Source: Candidatus Zhuqueibacterota bacterium
GTDB lineage: Bacteria > Zhuqueibacterota > Zhuqueibacteria > Zhuqueibacterales > Zhuqueibacteraceae
Direction: 5' to 3'
Assembly (NCBI GenBank): GCA_022616415.1
Contig: JAKEEU010000010.1
Location: forward strand, 1-37,700
Length of the DNA: 37,700 nt
Shown here: positions 15,656 to 22,777 of the stretch, in pieces
Layout of the letters: every line of letters starts with the position of its first letter
Numbering within the stretch: the stretch's first letter is position 1
Position numbers and translations under genes: made by a program
Notes under the pieces: model-generated
What the model was told of the DNA's origin: nothing
The model's input: the letters and a program-made list of their open reading frames with translations, nothing else
Databases searched by the model: none

Positions 15656-17236
15656 CTACTGCGTATTGCGCGAAGCCGGTTTCAACAGCAGATCGTGAAA
15701 GTCAAAACTAAAATCCGTCGCCGGAGAAACCGCCTGCATCTTCACCTGGTCGATGCTGCCGGCCGGGTTGAGCGCGAACGTCACAAACGCATCGGCACGC
15801 AATTCCCGATCTTTCCAACGGGCGATGAACGTGTCGTACTGCCAATGCTCTAGATCACCGGCCAGCGAAGGCGAGGGCGCGAAGCGGATCGCCAGCTTGC
15901 CGTTCTCCTCTGTGATCATCACATTGCCGTACCAAGCGTCGGTGTAAGTTCCGGCGTATTTGGCCAGCGGCAGGGAGGGACGCGAAGCGTTATCCCGCGC
16001 GGCACTAGCGCTTTTCTCCGTAGAAGCGATCGCGGAATCAATGCGGGCGCGAACTTTTTTGTAGGCACCAACCCAGTCGTACACCGGCACGCCAAGGTAG
16101 TGGTCGAAAATTCGATAAGTGATCGACTCGAAGGCCGCGCCGGATTCCTGATTCGTAAGAACCGCGACGCCGAGCTTCAGCTCCGGAATCATCGCCACTT
16201 TGGAAACGTAGCCTGGCAGTCCGCCGGTATGGGAGACAACTTTCTTGCCGCGATAATCTCGTACGCCGAACCCCAACGCATAGCCATTGAAATTGGCGCG
16301 CAACGCCGCCAGCTCGGGCGCCGGCTCGCCAAGCGGAATCGGAGTAACAATCGACCACAGTTGTCGCGTCGTGCGCGGCGAGAAAAGCCGCCCGCCGGCA
16401 ATTCGCCCCGAGTCGAGCTGGACGATCATCCACTTTGCCATGTCTTCAGCGTTCGAATTGATGCCTCCAGCCGGGTTCGTGTTATCGCTCGCAAAAGGCG
16501 CAACGGGCCGGACTTTGCCATCGACGTGGGCGTGCGTTGTTGCGACGTTTGCTCCCGTTCCGGCCTCCGAATGGCGCACGTTGCTGCCGGTCATTCCAAC
16601 TTTGGCCAAGATTCGCGCGGCGACAAAATCCTCCCACGTTTGCCCGCTGATCGTTTCAATCACTTCACCGGCGATCAAGTACAGCACATTGTCATAAGCG
16701 TAGGCGCTACGAAAGCTGGTGGCGAGCGGGATATGGCGCAGCCGGCGGGCAATCTCCTTGCGGTTATAATTGGAAGGCGGCCACCAAAGCAAATCGCCGG
16801 CGCCCAGTCCCAAGCCGCTGCGGTGAACGAGCAGATCGCGCACGGTCAACTCACGCGTGATGTAGGGATCAGCAAGCTGAAACCAGGGAAGATAACGCAC
16901 GACCGGCGCGTCCCATTCGAGCTTTCCCTCTTCGACGAGCAGACCCAGCGCCGTGGCGGTGAAAGCTTTGGTGTTCGAAGCAATTCCGAAAAGCGTCCGC
17001 GCGTCCACCGGCGTTGACTCGCCAAGCTTGCGGACGCCATAACCTTTCGCCATGACGACCTTGCCGTCTTTGACAATGGCAAGCGCGATGCCGGGCACTT
17101 CAAATTCTTTGCGCACGCGCTCAACGTAGGCATCCAAATCTTTGGGCGCGCCGGTTTGCGCACTGGCAAATGGCGCGTTGAGCAAAAGCGCCAGTGAGAA
17201 AATGACAACATTTTGCAAAGCCAAAGATCGTTTCAT
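15656..17236 (-). CDS. Class C beta-lactamase-type serine hydrolase, exported
   Basis: The product of about 526 residues has a signal peptide (MKRSLALQN, hydrophobic core, PFASAQTG). A beta-lactamase/transpeptidase-like domain follows, with all three catalytic motifs: SNTK (Ser87-x-x-Lys90), Tyr181-x-Asn183 (YDN) and HTGG (about 336). After about residue 400 comes a beta-rich tail (LAKYAGTYTDAWYGNVMI and following) like the DUF3471 lipocalin-type domain that often ends such hydrolases. Family members are esterases, D-aminopeptidases or penicillin-binding-like enzymes; the substrate is not predictable. Its context next to an S9 peptidase fits peptide processing in the periplasm. ATG 17236 has GAGGAGG 9 bp upstream, better than the ATG at 17269. 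Confidence 0.9.
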   Translation of the reverse strand: MKRSLALQNVVIFSLALLLNAPFASAQTGAPKDLDAYVERVRKEFEVPGIALAIVKDGKVVMAKGYGVRKLGESTPVDARTLFGIASNTKAFTATALGLLVEEGKLEWDAPVVRYLPWFQLADPYITRELTVRDLLVHRSGLGLGAGDLLWWPPSNYNRKEIARRLRHIPLATSFRSAYAYDNVLYLIAGEVIETISGQTWEDFVAARILAKVGMTGSNVRHSEAGTGANVATTHAHVDGKVRPVAPFASDNTNPAGGINSNAEDMAKWMIVQLDSGRIAGGRLFSPRTTRQLWSIVTPIPLGEPAPELAALRANFNGYALGFGVRDYRGKKVVSHTGGLPGYVSKVAMIPELKLGVAVLTNQESGAAFESITYRIFDHYLGVPVYDWVGAYKKVRARIDSAIASTEKSASAARDNASRPSLPLAKYAGTYTDAWYGNVMITEENGKLAIRFAPSPSLAGDLEHWQYDTFIARWKDRELRADAFVTFALNPAGSIDQVKMQAVSPATDFSFDFHDLLLKPASRNTQ

Positions 17237-17390
17237 TAATTTGCTCCTCCTCGGAATGAAGTTGTTCAATAACTTTTACCCTCACGCGATGAATTGACAA
17301 GCAATGAACGTAGTTAAAACTCTCGCTCAAAGTCAAGTGTTTTCATTGTCGGCTTCGTATTTAGATCAAGCGAGCACTTGACAAAATTTC

Positions 17391-17419
17391 TTGGCAGAAT
17401 TGAAAAGAATTCGTATATT
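17391..17419 (+). promoter_or_regulatory. Sigma-70-type promoter of the STAS-like/PIN pair
   Basis: TTGGCA (17391-17396), 17-bp spacer, TATATT (17414-17419). Transcription would start near 17426, giving a leader of about 25 nt that holds the GGAGA ribosome site. A second TTGACA at 17378-17383 is 30 bp from the -10 and cannot serve it. Confidence 0.6.
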
Positions 17420-17450
17420 GTGCAATAAAACCATTGCGGAGAAACACAAA

Positions 17451-17801
17451 ATGAAAAAACTGAACATTCTTGATCTGGTGGGTGAAGATTGTATCACCAT
17501 CGAAGATGGAGAAAAGGTCTACGACCTCATCCATTCGGAATTAAAGGCCTGTCGCCCGGTTGAACTGGACTTTGCCGGAGTAACGGTATTTACCGCACTT
17601 TTCTTCAACTCTGCCTTTGGTCGCTTGCTCAAGGATCTTACAACTAAGGATCTCGAGCGATTGCTAAAAATATCCAATCTTACTCCCTTGGGGAGGGACA
17701 CTCTTAAGTTGGTGATCAAGAACTCTAACGAGTATTACCGCGATCCGGCCGTTCGCAAGGCGGTAGACGAAATCTTGAGCGAGCAGGCGGAGGAAATTTA
17801 A
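17451..17801 (+). CDS. STAS-like (DUF4325) domain protein
   Basis: The 116-residue product matches the STAS-like DUF4325 pattern: VELDFAGVTVFTALFFNSAFGRLL resembles the core LDFSGVxxxxSxFxxxxFG segment, with LLKISNLTPLGRDTLKLVI after it. STAS-type folds act as regulatory partners, as in anti-anti-sigma factors. I chose ATG 17451 because CGGAGA lies 9 bp upstream; an ATG at 17391 would overlap the promoter. The stop codon shares a base with the start of the PIN gene (TAATG), so the two are translationally coupled. This arrangement, a small protein first and a PIN nuclease second, is that of an antitoxin-toxin pair. The antitoxin role is inference; the domain assignment rests on pattern. Confidence 0.7.
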   Translation: MKKLNILDLVGEDCITIEDGEKVYDLIHSELKACRPVELDFAGVTVFTALFFNSAFGRLLKDLTTKDLERLLKISNLTPLGRDTLKLVIKNSNEYYRDPAVRKAVDEILSEQAEEI

Positions 17802-18425
17802 TGGCCATTCAGTACACGATCCAAGCGGAGGTAGTGAATATCCGGAGTGATCTTCCTAAACCGGATGATGCCTTCCTCGTGGATACCAACGTCTGGTATT
17901 GGATGATTTATAGCCGCGCCGGTCAAGCCGATCAGCCGCCAAAGCCGTATCAACTCAGGGATTATCCTGCTTACATTAGAAACGCTCGCCAAGCGAGTGC
18001 GAAGCTTTACCGTTGCGGGCTTTCTCTGGCCGGATTGGCTCATCAAATTGAGCAAGTAGAGCGAGAAATCTTTATCAGAAGCAATAGGGCCGTTGGTACA
18101 AAAAGAGTTTCGCCATAACTATGAGTCGGAGCGCGCCGGAGTTGTGGCAGAAATCCAGACCACCTGGGGGCAAATCAAAACGATGGCCGCACCGCTCGAA
18201 GCCCTCATCGACGAGGCAACCACGGATGCTGCATTGGCTCGTTTTCAAACCCAGCTCGTCGATGGCTATGACCTGTTCCTTCTCGAAGCCATTGCCAAAG
18301 CAGGTGTAGTTCAAGTTATCACAGACGACGGCGATTTTGCCACCGTCCCTGGCATCCAAGTTTTCACCTCCAACCAGAATGTTATTCTGTCGGCTCAAAG
18401 TCAGGGCAAATTTCTGACACGGTAA
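17801..18425 (+). pseudogene. PIN-domain nuclease split by a +1 frameshift
   Basis: Two frames together encode one PIN-domain protein of about 207 residues. The first frame, from ATG 17801, gives FLVDTNVWYWMIYSRA with the first PIN aspartate and continues to QIEQVEREIF, then hits TAA at 18116-18118. The second frame, from about 18080-18095, gives GPLVQKEFRHNYESERAGVV, then VDGYDLFLLEAIAKAGV and ITDDGDFATVPGI, which carry the later PIN acids. The downstream frame is offset by +1, as from one inserted base; a run of five As lies at 18100-18104. PIN domains are Mg-dependent RNases and common toxins. The gene may be inactive, may be a sequencing error, or may be made by frameshifting. All acidic motifs survive, so the event looks recent. 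It ends 117 bp before a bidirectional terminator. Confidence 0.7.
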
Positions 18426-18542
18426 AGCGCGTTATCAATATAACGTGCGAAGGGTTTACTCCACTTGCTTTGCACGGCGAAAACAAGTTTCTTCTTATGA
18501 ACAATTGGGGCAGTACTCGATCAAAGCAAATCCGCCCACAGC

Positions 18543-18570
18543 AAAAAGCCCCGATCATCCGGGGCTTTTT
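18543..18570. terminator. Bidirectional intrinsic terminator
   Basis: An 11-bp perfect stem (AAAAAGCCCCG / CGGGGCTTTTT) has a 6-base loop, with A and T runs at the two ends, so it can act on both strands. It sits between the convergent PIN gene (ends 18425) and the lipoprotein gene (ends 18599). Confidence 0.9.
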
Positions 18571-18598
18571 CGTAATCCCTCCATTTTGCCTCAGCTTT

Positions 18599-19315
18599 TT
18601 AAGTCCAGCTTCCGGTCGCGATTTGGTTGCCGTTGGCGTCGTACCTCCACCACTGGCCGGAACCGTTCGCCAGCCAGACCGCTCGGAAGCTCAATGTGCC
18701 GCCGGTGGACAAGCGCACCTCGCCGGAGCCGTCACTATTATTCCCGATATCGATCTGTGAAGTGACGGCGCCAGTGTTGTCATACAACTTGAAAGTTCCC
18801 GTCAGCACGCCGTTGGAGCTCGTCGCCCAGGCAAATTGCGCCAACAGCGTCGTGGTATTCGGGGAATAACCTTTGAAGCTGCCGTTTTTGCCGTCGGCAC
18901 TGGTTGTTCCGTCAAGCGCTGCCCAATTGTTGTAGGTGGTGTTAGTATTGGGGTCGGTTCCATTGAGCACCAGCTTCCAGTAATAACTGCCATCGCTCTG
19001 TTGGGTCGCGGTGAGGGTCGCCGTGAGATTTTGCACGTTGTAAGTCCACGTCCAACTGTTGCCGTTTGGCGTGCCTTGCAGCCCGGCAAACGGCGCCAAA
19101 ATGTTGGTATATCCATTTATGGTCTGAATGTGGAGCTTTGCCTGTTGTGCATTGGGATCCTGGGAGCCGGTGTTGGGGCCGATGAAAGCAATCGACGGCA
19201 ACAACGGCGTGGTGTTTTGCGGCTGGGTGGGGGATTTGTCGTTTTTGGAACATCCGATGATCGCCAAGGCCAACAGAGCCGCCGCCGTGCCAGCCACTTT
19301 GAAGTGCTTTTTCAT
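18599..19315 (-). CDS. Secreted lipoprotein, Asn/Thr/Ser-rich, unknown function
   Basis: The 238-residue product has a lipoprotein signal with lipobox ALAIIGC followed by SKNDKSPTQPQNTTPL, a flexible linker after the lipid anchor. The remainder is beta-rich with many Asn, Thr, Gly and aromatic residues (NSWTWTYNVQNLTATLTAT, GSYYWKLVLNGTDPNTN, GQWWRYDANGNQIATGSW). It looks like a small beta-sandwich or barrel exposed at the cell surface. I recognise no family. The strong AAGGAGG ribosome site 5 bp before ATG 19315 decides the start over the TTG one codon earlier. The gene is divergent from the decarboxylase gene at 19545. Confidence 0.8.
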   Translation of the reverse strand: MKKHFKVAGTAAALLALAIIGCSKNDKSPTQPQNTTPLLPSIAFIGPNTGSQDPNAQQAKLHIQTINGYTNILAPFAGLQGTPNGNSWTWTYNVQNLTATLTATQQSDGSYYWKLVLNGTDPNTNTTYNNWAALDGTTSADGKNGSFKGYSPNTTTLLAQFAWATSSNGVLTGTFKLYDNTGAVTSQIDIGNNSDGSGEVRLSTGGTLSFRAVWLANGSGQWWRYDANGNQIATGSWT

Positions 19316-19481
19316 CAAAACCTCCTTGTTCGTTCAAATTCGTTACGAGTCAAACACGTTATCGTAAAATGTATTTGACGAGCCACCCGTTGTCACGCAT
19401 GGGCGGACTCGGCAAAAGTAATCGCGGCAACCGCCATGCCCGCAATTATCATGCGCGGCATATTTTCCCTTAAACTTCTTC

Positions 19482-19510
19482 TTGCTATGCCGGGAAAAAT
19501 TTTCTATCTT
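19482..19510 (+). promoter_or_regulatory. Promoter of the PLP decarboxylase gene
   Basis: TTGCTA (19482-19487), 17-bp spacer, TATCTT (19505-19510). The start would be near 19517, giving a leader of about 28 nt with AAGG before ATG 19545. Confidence 0.45.
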
Positions 19511-19544
19511 TCTTTGAACAAATTATTTTATAAGGTTACTTGCC

Positions 19545-20978
19545 ATGAAACCATCGCCGGCCAACCTTGAATTGTCTACGGAAGCCATGCTGCGCATGGG
19601 CGAAGCCTGCCTCCGCGCCGTCGTGAAACACATTGCGGAGTTGCCTCATTCCCCGCGTTCGAATTTAGAAAACATCATTGAAATCGCCAAATCGCTGCGC
19701 GAGCCGCCGCCGGAAACGGGCGCGGATTTTGATACGCTCTTAAGATTTCTCATGGAACGCGTCATTCCGGTTTCCATCAACACCGCGCATCCGGCTTACA
19801 TGGGCTACATTCCCGGCGGCGGACTTTTCCCCTCGGCTATTGCCACGTTTCTATCGGCGGCGACAAACCGTTACGTCGGCGCATGGTACGCGGCTCCGGC
19901 GGCGGCACGGCTCGAAGCCAATGTGCTCGATTGGTTTGCCGAGCTGATGGGATATCCCAAAACGGCGCGCGGCATCATGACCACCGGCGGCTCGCTGGCA
20001 AATTTCAGCGCCGTCGTTGCGGCCCGCAAGCACATTCTCGGCGATGACATCGCACGCGGGACTTTGTATGCTTCGGATCAAACCCATCACTCCGTCATGA
20101 AAGCCGCAATGCTCGCCGGCATTCCGGAACGCAATCTGCGCTTGCTGCCGCCGGATAAAAATTTTCGTGCGATTCCCGAGCTTTTTGAAAAAGCGATTAA
20201 AGGAGATTTACAAAAAGGCATGCAGCCCTTCCTGATCGCCGGCAGCGCCGGCACGACCAACACCGGCGCGATTGATCCGTTAAACGATCTGGCCGATCTC
20301 AGCAAAAAATATTCGCTGTGGTATCATATCGATGGGGCGTACGGCGGCTTTTTCAATTTGTGCGACGAAGGCAAACGCAAGCTCGAGGGAATTGAGCGCT
20401 CCGACTCGATGGTGCTTGATCCGCACAAAGGCCTGTTCACGCCGTATGGCTGCGGCAGCTTGCTGGTGAAACACGGCGAGCGTCTGCACCGCGCGCACGT
20501 GCTCTCCGCTGATTACATGCAGGATCAATTCACCCCGGAAGGCGAAATCAATTTTACCGAACACTCGCCGGAGCTTTCCCGATCCTTTCGCGGCCTGCAA
20601 GTCTGGCTGCCGCTGAAACTCTTCGGGCTGCAAGCCTTCCGCGAAAATCTTGCCGAAAAGCTGCGCCTCACGCAATGGATGTATCAACGCTTTCTCGAAG
20701 AGCCTGGGTTTGAGTGTCTCGCCGCTCCCGATCTCTCCGTGATTACTTTTCGCTACCGGCCTCAACGCGGCGACATCGAAACGTTTAATCGCCGGCTGCT
20801 CGAAAATATTGTTAAAAGCAAAATGCTTTTTCTTTCGAGCACACTGCTCAACGGCGCGTTCGTGATTCGCGTCTGCATCCTCAGCTTTCGCACACATCAG
20901 GCGGAGGTGGAAGAAGCGTTTAAGATTATCAAGGCGACGGCGAGGGAGTTGGAGAAAACGACGATAAAATTAAAATAA
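19545..20978 (+). CDS. PLP-dependent group II decarboxylase (aromatic-amino-acid/glutamate type)
   Basis: The 477-residue product is a fold-type I pyridoxal-phosphate enzyme of the group II decarboxylase family, which removes CO2 from an amino acid to form an amine. Motifs in order: HPAYMGYIPGG (81-91), TTGGSLANF (146-154), the ring-stacking histidines DQTHHSV (181-182), HIDGAYGG with the PLP-nitrogen aspartate Asp263, and DPHKG with the Schiff-base lysine Lys295. Length and motif order fit aromatic-L-amino-acid or related acyl-amino-acid decarboxylases. The exact substrate (tyrosine, tryptophan, glutamate or other) cannot be told from the motifs. AAGG lies 9 bp before ATG 19545. The next gene, 39 bp on, has its own promoter. 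Confidence 0.92.
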   Translation: MKPSPANLELSTEAMLRMGEACLRAVVKHIAELPHSPRSNLENIIEIAKSLREPPPETGADFDTLLRFLMERVIPVSINTAHPAYMGYIPGGGLFPSAIATFLSAATNRYVGAWYAAPAAARLEANVLDWFAELMGYPKTARGIMTTGGSLANFSAVVAARKHILGDDIARGTLYASDQTHHSVMKAAMLAGIPERNLRLLPPDKNFRAIPELFEKAIKGDLQKGMQPFLIAGSAGTTNTGAIDPLNDLADLSKKYSLWYHIDGAYGGFFNLCDEGKRKLEGIERSDSMVLDPHKGLFTPYGCGSLLVKHGERLHRAHVLSADYMQDQFTPEGEINFTEHSPELSRSFRGLQVWLPLKLFGLQAFRENLAEKLRLTQWMYQRFLEEPGFECLAAPDLSVITFRYRPQRGDIETFNRRLLENIVKSKMLFLSSTLLNGAFVIRVCILSFRTHQAEVEEAFKIIKATARELEKTTIKLK

Positions 20979-20983
20979 ATCCA

Positions 20984-21012
20984 TTGAAATCAGTATCTAC
21001 TTTGGCTATATT
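20984..21012 (+). promoter_or_regulatory. Promoter of the HEPN/ATPase cassette, predicted leaderless
   Basis: TTGAAA (20984-20989), 17-bp spacer, TATATT (21007-21012). The -10 ends 5 bp before ATG 21018, so transcription should begin at or within one base of the start codon. No ribosome site exists upstream of that ATG. Confidence 0.65.
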
Positions 21013-21017
21013 AAACC

Positions 21018-21455
21018 ATGTTTAACCTTCGGCAATCCAGCGGTGATGATTATCCGGATGCAGCGGCAAAGCATGTAGAAGATGCCCTTATATTGCTCAA
21101 CGGACAGCGTTACGATGGAGCAGGGTATCTTGCTGGCTATGCGGTCGAATGTATCTCGAAAACGATTGTCCAAGTAGAAAGTGGGCAGATATTGCTTTAC
21201 CACAGACTAAATGACTTAAGCCGTGAAGCGCTTAATCTTGCATCCTTGCCCACCGCCAGAACGGCGCGCTATGTTCGCGCGCCACAGGTAACGAACTTGA
21301 GTTATGGACTTCCGAACGGTTGGCAAGAAACACTACGGTATCGGTCAACAGGAGAAATTACAGACGCAACAGCCACCGCCTGGGTCGAAGAAGCGAGGCG
21401 GTTGTTCAATGAGACGATTATCCCAATGAGATTGGATGGAGTGATTACGCCATGA
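21018..21455 (+). CDS. HEPN-domain-like protein, first gene of a three-gene cassette
   Basis: The 145-residue helical protein matches the HEPN-type group of about 140 residues: AAKHVEDALILLNGQRYDGAGYLAGYAVECIS is the family pattern (split here as AAKHVEDALILL, then RYDGAGYLAGYAVEC), followed by TLRYRSTGEITDATATAW. HEPN proteins include RNase toxins and nucleotidyltransferase partners. The classical R-x4-6-H RNase motif is not apparent, because the arginine before YDGAGYLAGY is not followed by histidine, so it may act as a binding or regulatory subunit instead. The stop overlaps the next start (ATGA at 21452-21455). Start chosen as the only ATG near the -10 box. No signal peptide, so cytosolic. 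Confidence 0.75.
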   Translation: MFNLRQSSGDDYPDAAAKHVEDALILLNGQRYDGAGYLAGYAVECISKTIVQVESGQILLYHRLNDLSREALNLASLPTARTARYVRAPQVTNLSYGLPNGWQETLRYRSTGEITDATATAWVEEARRLFNETIIPMRLDGVITP

Positions 21456-22777
21456 ACATTCCACGAAAGCATTTTGATGAGGCGCGACATGACGCGGTGG
21501 AGCGATTGCGCACCCTAGTTGAACACGAGAAAATAATGGAGCGGGCAGTCGTAATTGATGATGTATTTGGGAAAATACGAGTGATTGTCTGGGCTCCACA
21601 GGAATCCGCCTCCAATCTAAAAAAACGTATTGCCGATGCACTTGCCGAAGCGGCAGGACCGTTTTGGTCTGGCGAAACTTGGATCGCGCCAGGCAAGTCC
21701 GAGGCCGATCGTCCGATGTTCGATCGCGCCTGGAATGAGAGTTCAGAAATTTCGTCAAAGCTCCGAAGTGCTGATCGACACCGCACAAGAGGAGCCTGGC
21801 TGGGAACGTCATCTGAACCACCATGGCTGATGGCTGAAACGACAGAAGCACTGGTGCCACCAATAGTGTCCTTCTATTCATTCAAAGGCGGTGTTGGTCG
21901 TACGACAGCGCTTGCTGCCTTCGCCATTCAGTGCGCTAGAGCTAGACAGCGCGTTGTGGTTATTGATTTTGATCTCGATGCGCCAGGCGTCGGCACTTTG
22001 CTTAATCCCGGTGAAGGAATCCCAGGTGCGCGATGGGGCGCCTTAGATTATTTGCTTGAGAAACCAATACTGAAGGATACTGATCTTCGCGACTATTATC
22101 ATGTTTGTGCTCGAGAAGCGGTCACGGGGCCAGGAGAAATTTTTGTAGTTCCCGCTGGATATATAGATGAAAACTATCTTAGCAAACTCATCCGCGTGGA
22201 CTTGGAGCCACCGCCACTAGGCGAAAAGCATCCCTTACAACAATTGCTTTTGCAAATTCGCGATGAGTTGCAGCCCCAATGGATTTTGTTGGATTCACGG
22301 GCCGGACTTTCGGATGCAGCGGGGTTTGCCTTGAGTGGACTTGCCCATCTCAACGTCCTGTTTGGAACTTCATCAGAACAAAGTTGGCAAGGACTGAGAC
22401 TTATTATTAACAGAGTTGGCGCGCAACGCGTACATGAGGATAAATTGCAAGCGGAATGCTTGTTGGTACAAGCCATGGTGCCAGCTAACCCAGAGACCGC
22501 GAAGCTTGCTCAGGAACAATTTGAAAACCGTGCACAAGATGAATTCACTGAGCACTATTATGCCGAGAATCCCGAAGATGCTGAAGATGATCGTTTCTGG
22601 TACATACGCGATATGGAAAGTCAAGATGCTCCTCATGTGCCGATTCCCGTCCACTACGATGAAAGACTGGCCGTTTTTTCTACGATTGACAAGGTGGCCG
22701 ACATGCTTGCGAAGACCGACGACTATCAAAGGCTGAGCAACCGTATTACAAGCCGGTTCGCGGAGAAGGAGTTATGA
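21452..22777 (+). CDS. KGGVGR-type MinD/ParA-like ATPase with an N-terminal extension
   Basis: In this 441-residue protein the ATPase domain starts near residue 136. FYSFKGGVGRTTALAAFA (141-158) is a deviant Walker A of the MinD/ParA/SIMIBI type that keeps the signature lysine (145) but has Arg150 in place of the usual P-loop lysine. The switch segment VIDFDLDAPGVGTLL (170-184) and Walker B-like ILLDSRAGLSDAAG (278-291) follow. Residues 1-125 form a separate alpha/beta domain of unknown type (VIDDVFGKIRVIVWAPQ). KGGVGR variants are known mainly from uncharacterised accessory loci. No parB or cell-division gene is adjacent, which argues against DNA partition. It overlaps both neighbours by 4 bp (ATGA), so the three proteins are probably made in fixed ratio and may form a complex. 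Nucleotide hydrolysis with Arg in the P-loop is uncertain. Confidence 0.85.
   Translation: MNIPRKHFDEARHDAVERLRTLVEHEKIMERAVVIDDVFGKIRVIVWAPQESASNLKKRIADALAEAAGPFWSGETWIAPGKSEADRPMFDRAWNESSEISSKLRSADRHRTRGAWLGTSSEPPWLMAETTEALVPPIVSFYSFKGGVGRTTALAAFAIQCARARQRVVVIDFDLDAPGVGTLLNPGEGIPGARWGALDYLLEKPILKDTDLRDYYHVCAREAVTGPGEIFVVPAGYIDENYLSKLIRVDLEPPPLGEKHPLQQLLLQIRDELQPQWILLDSRAGLSDAAGFALSGLAHLNVLFGTSSEQSWQGLRLIINRVGAQRVHEDKLQAECLLVQAMVPANPETAKLAQEQFENRAQDEFTEHYYAENPEDAEDDRFWYIRDMESQDAPHVPIPVHYDERLAVFSTIDKVADMLAKTDDYQRLSNRITSRFAEKEL

Noticed and set aside
17281..17340. Minus-strand promoter for the serine hydrolase using TTGACT at 17331-17336
   Set aside because: The only acceptable -10 (TAACTA) is 14 bp away and the 17-bp position reads CTACGT, so the match is poor.
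21452..22777. KGGVGR ATPase as a ParA partition protein
   Set aside because: No parB-like gene or centromere-like repeats adjoin it; the P-loop has Arg in place of Lys and the operon partners are HEPN-like and P-loop ATPase genes.
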